A stretch of 46,876 bases of DNA from positions 1 to 46,876 of the forward strand of contig NZ_KQ959982.1 in assembly GCF_001553035.1 (NCBI RefSeq), given 5' to 3'. The stretch is from Gemella haemolysans. GTDB taxonomy: Bacteria > Bacillota > Bacilli > Staphylococcales > Gemellaceae. Under the pieces are notes generated by a model. It saw nothing but the letters and a program-made list of their open reading frames with translations, did no database searches and was not told the origin of the DNA. This document shows positions 39,653 through 46,876 of this stretch, piece by piece. Both the position numbers and the translations under genes were made by a program. Each line of letters opens with the position of its first letter. Within the stretch, counting starts at the first letter, position 1.

Positions 39653-40006
39653 ATGAATGAAAAAAGAGATATAAATATAGTAATTGCAAATATTATAAAA
39701 ACGGGGGTTTTTGTAAGTTCATTCTTTATTATAACAGGAATTATACTTAGTTTTATACAAGGAGCAGATGGAGTATTAACTTTAGAAAGATATACTTTTA
39801 ATGAAATGCTAAGAGGTTTAGTATCGTTTAATTATTATTCATACTTAATGTTTGGTATATTTCTTTTAATATTAACACCTGTTCTACGTATATTAGGTTT
39901 ACTGTATGTCTATATTGAAGAAAAAGATTACAAATTTGTAAGAATTTGTATTTTAGTACTAGTAATACTAATTGTGAGTTTATTATTGGGAGTAACACAT
40001 AGCTAA
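39653..40006 (+). CDS. DUF1634 membrane protein
   Basis: Small membrane protein of 117 aa with three hydrophobic helices (about 11-33, 57-81, 92-115) and SFNYYSYLMFGIFLLILTPV. Proteins of this family regularly follow a TSUP permease gene, and the one-base spacing here suggests that the two form a complex. Function is unknown. Last gene of the run that begins with tlyA. Confidence 0.75.
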   Translation: MNEKRDINIVIANIIKTGVFVSSFFIITGIILSFIQGADGVLTLERYTFNEMLRGLVSFNYYSYLMFGIFLLILTPVLRILGLLYVYIEEKDYKFVRICILVLVILIVSLLLGVTHS

Positions 40007-40066
40007 AATATAAAAAAAATTAAAAAATAAAATGTTCAACTATATGATAATATAGAATTTATCGCT

Positions 40067-40088
40067 AATTGTGAACAAATTGTGAACG
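40067..40088 (+). promoter_or_regulatory. 11-bp tandem direct repeat upstream of cydA
   Basis: AATTGTGAACA and AATTGTGAACG are adjacent, one helical turn apart. TTGTGAA resembles the half-site reported for ResD/SrrA response regulators and the half-site of Rex; here the halves are direct, not inverted. Lies about 80-105 nt upstream of the predicted cyd transcription start. Confidence 0.6.
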
Positions 40089-40130
40089 AAAAGTGGTAAA
40101 ATGTAGGAAAAATACTACTTTTTATCATTT
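40089..40130 (+). terminator. Possible terminator after the DUF1634 gene
   Basis: AAAAGTGGTA (40089-40098) pairs with TACTACTTTT (40113-40122), one G-T pair, followed by TTATCATTTT. The stem is moderate; it may separate the tlyA unit from cyd. Confidence 0.5.
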
Positions 40131-40135
40131 TTGTT

Positions 40136-40164
40136 TTGCCATAATAAAAACTATGTTATACAAT
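40136..40164 (+). promoter_or_regulatory. cydABDC promoter
   Basis: TTGCCA (40136-40141), 17-bp spacer, TACAAT (40159-40164), about 48 nt before the cydA start. Confidence 0.75.
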
Positions 40165-40218
40165 AATAATATAATATTTACAATTAAATATAAATAACAC
40201 ATATAAGGAGGTATATCT

Positions 40219-41601
40219 ATGTTGGATCCACTATTACTTGCAAGGATACAATTCGCAGCAACAACAGTGTTCCACTTCTTCTTTGTACCTATTACTATAG
40301 GTATGGTGTTCTTAATCGCAATTTTTGAAAGTATTTATGTTAAAACTGGCGATGAGCATTACAAAAGAATTACGAAGTTCTTTGGGCACTTATTCCTAAT
40401 TAACTTTGCTGTTGGGGTTGTTACAGGTATTCTTCAAGAGTTCCAATTTGGTATGAACTGGTCTGAATATTCTTCATTCGTAGGGGATGTTTTTGGACCA
40501 TCACTTGCGATAGAAGCCTTACTTGCATTCTATCTTGAGTCTACATTTATCGGTATTTGGATTTTTTCTTGGGAGAAAATTAACAAAAAATTACACGTAA
40601 TGTGTATTTGGTTAGTAAGTATAGGAACACTTATGTCAGCGTTCTGGATTTTATCAGCTAACTCATTCATGCAACACCCAGTAGGTGTTAAGTATGTTGA
40701 GAATGGTGTAATTGGTAAAAAAGCAGAAATGATTGACTTCTTTGCAATCGTTAAAAACCCATACTTATGGAACCAATTCCCTCACGTAGTAACAATGGCG
40801 TTAACAGTAGGGGCGTTCACAATTGCAGGTATTGCATCTTGGAAAATGTTACGTAAACATGAAGTTGAAATGTTTAGAAAAGCATTTAAAGTTTCAATCG
40901 TAGCAGCTCTAATTGGTTCACTTGGATTATTTGTAACTGGACATTCTCAAATGCAATACTTAGTAAGAGAATATCCTATGAAAGTAGCAGCTGCTGAAGC
41001 TCTATATGAAGATACTGGAAATTCAGCACCGTTCTCAGTGTTAGCAACAATCGATCAAAAACAACAAAAAGCAGAACATTACCTTGAAGTACCTGGTATG
41101 TTGAGTTTCTTAGCATACGACAAGTTTGAAGGAAGCCTAAAAGGTATGAAATCTCTTCAAAAAGAAATGGATGAAAAATATTATCCAGTAGTTGGAAAAC
41201 ATATCGATTACACACCGCATGTACCAACAATTTACTACTCATTCAGAATTATGTCTGGTTCTGTAGGTATCTTAATACTGATGGCATTACTTGGAACAAT
41301 TTATTCATTCAAGAGAACTGAAACTAAGAAACGTTGGTTCTTACAACTTATGCCATGGACTTTACTAGTAGCTGAAGTTGCTACTGCTTGTGGTTGGATA
41401 ATGGCTGAAATGGGTCGTCAACCATTCTTAATCTTTGGTGTAATGGCTACTGAATCAGGAGTTTCTCCAAATTCAGGAGCGTCAGTATTATTCTCACTAT
41501 TAGTATTCTGTGTATTATATACAATCTTAGGTATTACACAATATATCGCATTTAGATATGCAATGAATAAAAAAGAAACAACTGTGAAGGAGGTAGCATA
41601 G
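40219..41601 (+). CDS. cydA: Cytochrome bd quinol oxidase subunit I
   Basis: Haem-bearing subunit of cytochrome bd, which oxidises quinol and reduces oxygen with high affinity. The 460-aa membrane protein has the haem ligand His19 (ATTVFHFFFVP), the conserved acidic residues in LAIEALLAFYLEST and the haem b558 Met in GWIMAEMGRQP. The length matches the short Q-loop class of Gram-positives. AAGGAGG precedes the ATG. First gene of cydABDC. Confidence 0.97.
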   Translation: MLDPLLLARIQFAATTVFHFFFVPITIGMVFLIAIFESIYVKTGDEHYKRITKFFGHLFLINFAVGVVTGILQEFQFGMNWSEYSSFVGDVFGPSLAIEALLAFYLESTFIGIWIFSWEKINKKLHVMCIWLVSIGTLMSAFWILSANSFMQHPVGVKYVENGVIGKKAEMIDFFAIVKNPYLWNQFPHVVTMALTVGAFTIAGIASWKMLRKHEVEMFRKAFKVSIVAALIGSLGLFVTGHSQMQYLVREYPMKVAAAEALYEDTGNSAPFSVLATIDQKQQKAEHYLEVPGMLSFLAYDKFEGSLKGMKSLQKEMDEKYYPVVGKHIDYTPHVPTIYYSFRIMSGSVGILILMALLGTIYSFKRTETKKRWFLQLMPWTLLVAEVATACGWIMAEMGRQPFLIFGVMATESGVSPNSGASVLFSLLVFCVLYTILGITQYIAFRYAMNKKETTVKEVA

Positions 41602-41602
41602 T

Positions 41603-42631
41603 ATGGATTGGTCAGTAGCTTTACCAAATATTTGGTTCTTACTTATAACAATACTATTTACAGGATTCTTCGTATTAGAAGGATATGACTTCGGAGTTGG
41701 TGTACTAGCTCAAGTACTAGGTAAGACTGATGAAGAAAAACGTGTTTACTTCAATACAATCGGTCCTTTCTGGGATGCAAACGAAGTTTGGCTATTAACA
41801 GGTGGTGGAGCGATGTTCGCAGCTTTCCCAATCTGGTATGGTAAATTATTCAGTGGTTACTATATCGCGTTCGTGTTAATGTTAGTGGCGTTAATCTTAC
41901 GAGGCGTATCATTTGAATTTAGAGGTAAATTAGGAGATAATAGAACTTGGATTAAATCATATGATATAGCAATGTTTGTTGGTAGCTTACTTCCTCCAGT
42001 ATTATGGGGAGTTGCAGTAGCTAACTTCATGACAGGAGCAAACCTTGACGCTAAGAAAAACTTAGTTGATGGTTTCTTAGGTTTATTATCACCATTTACT
42101 ATCCTTGGAGGAGTAATGATGTTACTTCTAATGTTAGTTCACGGAGCTCAATTCTTAGCTCTTAAAACTACAGGAGAATTAAGAAATGCAGCTCGTGCAA
42201 CATCTGCATTATTATTCCCATTTGCTGCGGTAGTAACATTAGTATTTGCTATTTGGGCATTATTTAAAACAGATATCTTTACAACAAACTACTATGTTGG
42301 TTTAGTATTAGCATTAGTAGCGGTAGCATTCTTTGTGTTATCATTTGTTTTAAACTTTAAAGGTCGTGACTTAGGTGCATTCTTAAGTACATCAGGAACA
42401 TTAGCGTTCCTAACTCTAAGTGTCTTCGCAGGTATGTTCCCACGTGCTATAATAAACAGTAATGATGTTAGTCAATCACTATTTATTTATGATGCTGCGA
42501 GTGGAGTATACACTCTAAGACTTATGACAATAGTTGCATTATTCCTATTGCCATTCGTTTTAGGATACCAAGTTTGGTCATATTCTATTTTTAGAAAACG
42601 ACTAACTAAAGAAGATAAATTGGAGTATTAG
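41603..42631 (+). CDS. cydB: Cytochrome bd quinol oxidase subunit II
   Basis: Second core subunit of cytochrome bd, 342 aa with about eight to nine membrane helices. FFVLEGYDFGVG and GPFWDANEVWLLTGGGAMFAAFP are the family signatures. AAGGAGGT lies at the end of cydA, and the ATG follows the cydA stop after one base. The cydD start comes three bases after its stop codon. Confidence 0.96.
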   Translation: MDWSVALPNIWFLLITILFTGFFVLEGYDFGVGVLAQVLGKTDEEKRVYFNTIGPFWDANEVWLLTGGGAMFAAFPIWYGKLFSGYYIAFVLMLVALILRGVSFEFRGKLGDNRTWIKSYDIAMFVGSLLPPVLWGVAVANFMTGANLDAKKNLVDGFLGLLSPFTILGGVMMLLLMLVHGAQFLALKTTGELRNAARATSALLFPFAAVVTLVFAIWALFKTDIFTTNYYVGLVLALVAVAFFVLSFVLNFKGRDLGAFLSTSGTLAFLTLSVFAGMFPRAIINSNDVSQSLFIYDAASGVYTLRLMTIVALFLLPFVLGYQVWSYSIFRKRLTKEDKLEY

Positions 42632-42634
42632 TCA

Positions 42635-44350
42635 ATGAAAAAAAAGGAAGCAAAATTAAAACTTCCTGTTAAAAAAAGTCTTACATTGACACTATTAATA
42701 TTATCAATATTCGAAGCAGCTTGTATAATTATACAAGCTGCTTTTTTAGCAAAAGCCATAGTGGGACTTTTTGATAAAAATTTTGATAATGTAGTAAGAG
42801 ATAGTGTTCTTTTTTTAATAGGTTATATTTTTAGAATAGTGTTTTTACACTTACAACAATATTTTACAGAAAATCATGCAATTAAATTTGAAACAGAACT
42901 TAGAAGAAAACTACTTCAGAGTTACTTTGACTTAGGACCTGATTTCACATCAAGAGAAGGATCAGGAAAGCTAGTAACCCTAGCGATTGATGGAATAGGA
43001 AAAGTAAAACAGTATTTTGAATTAAATGTATCAAAACAAATCCGTGGAGCTATTATCCCAACCTTAGTAGTGATTTTTATATTCTATACAGATTATGTAT
43101 CAGCCTTAATGATAATATCAGTAATACCAGTTATCGTTATTTTTATGATACTATTAGGAATTAACGCTAGAGATATGGCGAATAGACAATATAAAAAATA
43201 TAGAGCATTATCTAATAACTTTATCGATACAATTCGAGGGGTAGAGACTCTTAAATTCTTAGGTGTAAGTAAAAACTACTTACCAATCATGGAAAAGAAA
43301 AACAGAGAATATCGTCAGAGTACTATGAAGACACTTAGTGTAGCTTTTTTAAATAGCTTTGCACTTGATTTTTTAACAACAATAGCAATTGCACTTTTAG
43401 CAGTTAGATTAGGAATCTTATTATTAGATGGAAGTACTGTGTTGTTACCTTCACTTACGGTATTATTAATCGCACCAGAGTTTTTCCTTCCAATGAAACA
43501 AGCTGCCACAGACTACCATGCAACACTTGATGGTCAAATGGCTTATGAAGATATTAATCGAATGATAGTGGATAACGAGAAGAATAAATCGCAGAAATCT
43601 TCTATCAATAGTGTAGAAAGTATAAAACTACAAAATGTAGGATTAATAAAAGATGACAAAAAAATTCTTGATAACATTACTTTATCAATAAACAAAGGTC
43701 AAAAGATTTGTCTTGTAGGACAAAGTGGAAGTGGAAAAACTTCATTAATCTCATTATTATCTGGTTTTAATGAACAGAGTGAAGGTGAGATATTAATTAA
43801 TGATGAAGTTACAAATCTAAAAAATGTTCACTGGTCAAATAATATCTCATATATATCACAATTCCCTTATATTTTCCCAGATACAATTCGCAATAATATA
43901 TTATTCTATTCTAATGAAAATATAAGTGAAGATCACTTAAAAGAAATTAGTAAGTTAGTAGGTTTAGATAAATTCATTTCTACATTACCACAAGGTTATG
44001 ACACTAATATTGGAGAAGGTGGTCAAGAATTAAGTGGTGGTCAAGCACAACGTATTGCTATTGCCAGAGCATTAATTAGTAATAGAGAAGTAATTATTTT
44101 AGATGAACCTACAAGTCACCTGGATATAGAAACAGAGTTTGAGATTAAAGAAAAACTACTAGAATTATTTAAAGGTAGAACTGTTATTATAGCTACACAT
44201 AGACTACATTGGTTGAATAATGTAGATTATGTATTAAATCTAGAACAAGGAAAGGTTAGTGATTTTGAGAAAGTTGACGAATTTAAAAATTCACCACGTT
44301 TCAAAGAATTGAAAGCTAATCTAGTAGGAGGTAGCTATAGTGAACAATAA
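42635..44350 (+). CDS. cydD: Cytochrome bd assembly ABC exporter, CydD
   Basis: Half of the CydDC transporter, needed for haem insertion into cytochrome bd and reported to export cysteine or glutathione in E. coli. The 571-aa protein has six transmembrane helices (about 15-290) and an ATPase domain with Walker A GQSGSGKT (362-369), signature LSGGQAQRIAIARALI and Walker B EVIILDEPTSHLD, all intact. GGAG at the end of cydB serves as ribosome binding site. Overlaps cydC by 11 nt. Confidence 0.93.
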   Translation: MKKKEAKLKLPVKKSLTLTLLILSIFEAACIIIQAAFLAKAIVGLFDKNFDNVVRDSVLFLIGYIFRIVFLHLQQYFTENHAIKFETELRRKLLQSYFDLGPDFTSREGSGKLVTLAIDGIGKVKQYFELNVSKQIRGAIIPTLVVIFIFYTDYVSALMIISVIPVIVIFMILLGINARDMANRQYKKYRALSNNFIDTIRGVETLKFLGVSKNYLPIMEKKNREYRQSTMKTLSVAFLNSFALDFLTTIAIALLAVRLGILLLDGSTVLLPSLTVLLIAPEFFLPMKQAATDYHATLDGQMAYEDINRMIVDNEKNKSQKSSINSVESIKLQNVGLIKDDKKILDNITLSINKGQKICLVGQSGSGKTSLISLLSGFNEQSEGEILINDEVTNLKNVHWSNNISYISQFPYIFPDTIRNNILFYSNENISEDHLKEISKLVGLDKFISTLPQGYDTNIGEGGQELSGGQAQRIAIARALISNREVIILDEPTSHLDIETEFEIKEKLLELFKGRTVIIATHRLHWLNNVDYVLNLEQGKVSDFEKVDEFKNSPRFKELKANLVGGSYSEQ

Positions 44351-46073
44351 TTCAATAATAAGAAAAGAACTTAAAAAGAATAAAGGTGTGATGAGCGGTG
44401 TAGTCTTTTTAGGATTAATGTCTGTTATTAGTGGAGCAGCGTTAATGTACGTATCAGGTTACTTAATAAGTAAAGCATCATTACAAATAGGAAATATCCT
44501 AATGCTACAGGTACCTACAGTATTGACAAGAACATTCTCGTTAGCACAATCTACATTTGCTTATATTCAAAGGCTAGTTAGTCACAATTTAGTTTTAGGG
44601 ATAATAGAAAAAATGCGTAGTAGAGTATATAAAATATTAGAACCTAAAGCATTGAAATTGAAAAAAGAATATAAATCTGGAGATTTACTAGGTATTATTT
44701 CTGAAGATATTGAAAATATGCAAAATATCTATCTAAAAACAATATTCCCAAGTATCATCTCATTAGTATTATATGTACTTTTCATTACAGTAATGTTTGG
44801 GTATGATATGAATTATGCTCTATTAGCAACACTATTTGGAATTTTTATAATTTTTGTAGTACCATTCGCTTCACTTACAATTACTAGAAAGAACTTCCAA
44901 ATTATGAAAGAAGCTAAATATAACCTATATCGTGATTTTACTAGTGCTATTTTTGGATTAAGTGATTGGATTTCTTCTAATAAAGTAAATGAATTCATGG
45001 ATGACTACCAAGTTAAAGAACAAAAACTTTTAAAACGTGAAAGAAAAATTAAAACATTCGTTCACTTAAGAGAAAACTTTGTTAACCTACTTGCAGGTGC
45101 CACAGCTTTCTTAATGATATATAGTTGTTGGAATATGACAGTTAACAATGTAATTGAAAATGTCTATATTGCATCATTCTGTATGATGGTGTTATCGGTT
45201 CTTAGTGTGGCTGTAATGACGAGTGAAGCAGTAGCTCACATTCCAGGTTATGAAGTTTCAATAAATAGAGTAAAAGAATTTTATGCTCAAGAAGATGATG
45301 AAAAAGTCGAAGTAGTTAATGCAAAAAATTCTGATGGTAATATTATTGATGTCAAAAACTTAACTTTTGAATATGAAAAAGGTAAAACTATTTTAAATAA
45401 CTTATCACTTTCTATTAAAAAAGGTGAGAAAGTAGCAATATTAGGAAGAAGTGGTGTAGGGAAATCTACATTGGTGAAGTTATTAACAGGTACTTATACA
45501 GATTATCAAGGTGAGATTATTGTTCTTGATAAAAAACCAACAGAAACAATGTTAGGTACAGAGATTTCACTTTTAAACCAAAAACCATATCTATTCGATA
45601 TGACGATTAGAGAAAATCTTAAACTTTCACTTTTAGATTCGGGAATAGAAGAAGATGAAATTGAAGATAAAATTAACGAGAGTTTGGAAAAATCTCAATT
45701 GTCTAAACTACTACAAAGCCTTCCTGATGGAATAGATACAAATGTATTTGAAACAGGAAGTAGGTTCTCTGGAGGAGAGCGTCAACGTATAGCATTCGCT
45801 AGAAGTATAATTCAAAATAATGAATTATTACTATTAGATGAACCGACTGTAGGATTAGATCCAAAGACAGAACATGAACTGTTAACTACAATTTTTGAAT
45901 CTAGTAAAGATAAAACAATTGTATGGATTACCCATCATTTAAACTCTATCGAATATATGGATAGAATAATATTCATTAAAGATGGAGAAATAGAGATGGA
46001 TGGGACTCATAGTGAACTTTATGCAACAAATGATAAGTATAAGAAATTGTATGATATGGATAATATAGCGTAA
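44340..46073 (+). CDS. cydC: Cytochrome bd assembly ABC exporter, CydC
   Basis: Partner of CydD, 577 aa. Transmembrane domain about 15-300; ATPase domain with Walker A GRSGVGKS (369-376), signature FSGGERQRIAFARS and Walker B LLLLDEPTVGLD. Start is GTG 44340, 8 nt after AGGAGG (44326-44331), inside the end of cydD, so translation is coupled. Both halves appear catalytically competent. Last gene of the cyd operon. Confidence 0.93.
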   Translation: MNNNSIIRKELKKNKGVMSGVVFLGLMSVISGAALMYVSGYLISKASLQIGNILMLQVPTVLTRTFSLAQSTFAYIQRLVSHNLVLGIIEKMRSRVYKILEPKALKLKKEYKSGDLLGIISEDIENMQNIYLKTIFPSIISLVLYVLFITVMFGYDMNYALLATLFGIFIIFVVPFASLTITRKNFQIMKEAKYNLYRDFTSAIFGLSDWISSNKVNEFMDDYQVKEQKLLKRERKIKTFVHLRENFVNLLAGATAFLMIYSCWNMTVNNVIENVYIASFCMMVLSVLSVAVMTSEAVAHIPGYEVSINRVKEFYAQEDDEKVEVVNAKNSDGNIIDVKNLTFEYEKGKTILNNLSLSIKKGEKVAILGRSGVGKSTLVKLLTGTYTDYQGEIIVLDKKPTETMLGTEISLLNQKPYLFDMTIRENLKLSLLDSGIEEDEIEDKINESLEKSQLSKLLQSLPDGIDTNVFETGSRFSGGERQRIAFARSIIQNNELLLLDEPTVGLDPKTEHELLTTIFESSKDKTIVWITHHLNSIEYMDRIIFIKDGEIEMDGTHSELYATNDKYKKLYDMDNIA

Positions 46074-46178
46074 CAGTATTTGCAAAACTTTACAAATATA
46101 GAGCAGTTACAGGAACAAGAAAAATGACTAACACAGGTAAAGAGAAACGAGTTAGACCTATAAATTTTGATTGGAAAA

Positions 46179-46187
46179 TGCTATAAT
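46179..46187 (+). promoter_or_regulatory. Extended -10 promoter of the DUF1697 gene
   Basis: TGCTATAAT: a perfect -10 with a TG extension, 41 nt before the start. No clear -35. No strong terminator is visible between cydC and this box; TATTTG/CAAATA near 46079-46100 is weak. Confidence 0.6.
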
Positions 46188-46228
46188 ATAACTTGTATAA
46201 AAGTGTAAAGTATTTGGAGGTTTAGAAT

Positions 46229-46762
46229 ATGGAAGTAATTGCACTATTGAGAGGAGTAACACCAACAGGAAAAAATAGAATACCTAAAATGTCATTTTTG
46301 GTAGAGATACTTGAAAAAGTAGGACTAAAAAAAGTAAAGACTTATATTCAAAGTGGTAATGTTATTTTGGAAACAGAGTTGTCAAAAGGGGAAACAGCAA
46401 AGTTAATTCATGACACAATAGCTAAAGAAATAGGAGCAGATTTAAGTGTCATTATAAAAGAAAAAAATCAATTACAGATAGCTATTGAGGAAAATCCGTT
46501 TAATGAAAATTATGATTTTTCAAGAATACATTTAGTATTCACTAACGATAGTATGGGAGAAGATGAACTAAAAAAACTGGAAAACAAAGACTTTGGAGAT
46601 GAAAAGTTTATTATTGGTTCTGAATGTTTATATTTGTATCTTCCAAGAGATGCAAGTCCCAAAAGATTGAATACTAATTATCTTGAAAAACAGCTTTCAA
46701 TAACCATGACAATGAGGAAATTAAATGTTGTTGAACATTTAGTCGAATTATGTAAGAAATAG
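46229..46762 (+). CDS. DUF1697 family protein
   Basis: Cytoplasmic protein of 177 aa with an intact family pattern: LLRGVTPTGKNRIPKMSFLV (7-26) and VKTYIQSGNVILET (about 36-49), then LYLPRDASPKRLNTNYLEK toward the end. The family adopts a compact alpha/beta fold and has no established biochemical role. GGAGG precedes the ATG. It appears monocistronic, with its own extended -10 promoter and terminator. Confidence 0.85.
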   Translation: MEVIALLRGVTPTGKNRIPKMSFLVEILEKVGLKKVKTYIQSGNVILETELSKGETAKLIHDTIAKEIGADLSVIIKEKNQLQIAIEENPFNENYDFSRIHLVFTNDSMGEDELKKLENKDFGDEKFIIGSECLYLYLPRDASPKRLNTNYLEKQLSITMTMRKLNVVEHLVELCKK

Positions 46763-46811
46763 GAATAAACACCAGCTTATTGAAGTAACAATTAAACATA
46801 ACTAATACAAG

Positions 46812-46845
46812 AACAGTAAATCAAAAAAGGTTTACTGTTTTTTCT
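46812..46845 (+). terminator. Terminator after the DUF1697 gene
   Basis: AACAGTAAATC pairs with GGTTTACTGTT around AAAAAA, then a T-run. The last 30 bases of the window show nothing further that I can assign. Confidence 0.85.
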
Positions 46846-46876
46846 GGGTCTATAATAAATACGGTTGATAATAAAT

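Noticed and set aside
40067-40088. Rex (NADH-sensing) operator upstream of cydA
   Set aside because: Rex sites are inverted repeats of TTGTGA and TCACAA; here both TTGTGAA copies point the same way.
46124-46186. A 20-codon ORF (MTNTGKEKR...) between cydC and the DUF1697 gene
   Set aside because: Weak ribosome binding site, and its end overlaps the extended -10 box of the next gene. No family resemblance that I recognise.

Overview
The window is a continuous stretch of AT-rich chromosome from a Bacillota (class Bacilli) bacterium. The Bacilli-type RpoB and RpoC, L10 and L20 leader RNAs, strong AGGAGG ribosome binding sites, a RecF-GyrB-GyrA cluster and a glgBCDAP operon all point that way. 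A facultatively anaerobic, catalase-poor coccus of the Gemella type is my best guess from the combined gene content (streptococcal-type PEP carboxylase, cytochrome bd, glycogen operon). This is inference; I could not search a database. Nearly all genes run left to right. Only rpsT, a choline-kinase-like gene and a GH13 glucosidase are on the minus strand.

Layout. 1-2.1 kb: rpsT (minus), a preQ1-class riboswitch driving queT, and a TipA-like MerR regulator. 2.1-11.8 kb: L10 leader, rplJ, rplL, a ybxB-type methyltransferase, rpoB and rpoC. 11.8-13.2 kb: L20-type leader, infC (AUU start), rpmI, rplT. 13.2-14.1 kb: choline-kinase-like phosphotransferase (minus). 14.3-20.3 kb: yaaA, recF, gyrB, gyrA. 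20.3-23.3 kb: ppc. 23.3-23.5 kb: a nested-palindrome, MITE-like sequence. 23.5-33.9 kb: a GH13 glycosidase diverging from glgB-glgC-glgD-glgA-glgP. 34.0-40.0 kb: tlyA, recN, rsgA, rpe, thiN, a TSUP-family permease and a DUF1634 protein in one tight run. 40.0-46.1 kb: cydA-cydB-cydD-cydC. 46.2-46.8 kb: a DUF1697 protein.

How the genes work together. Translation and transcription machinery (r-proteins, RNA polymerase, IF3) is controlled by autogenous leaders with attenuators. The glg genes build and degrade glycogen: GlgC/GlgD make ADP-glucose, GlgA polymerises, GlgB branches and GlgP phosphorolyses. The divergent GH13 enzyme probably trims malto-oligosaccharides, and a perfect LacI-family operator in front of glgB suggests carbon-responsive control. 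The cyd genes encode a quinol oxidase and the CydDC exporter needed to assemble it.

The window is mostly housekeeping and I see no clear new defence, mobile or biosynthetic system. The items most worth a second look are the TipA-like gene with an internal ribosome binding site and 19-bp-spacer promoter, a tandemly duplicated acidic tail on RpoB, glycine at GyrA position 87, the MITE-like palindrome, the glg operator, and an 11-bp direct repeat upstream of cydA.
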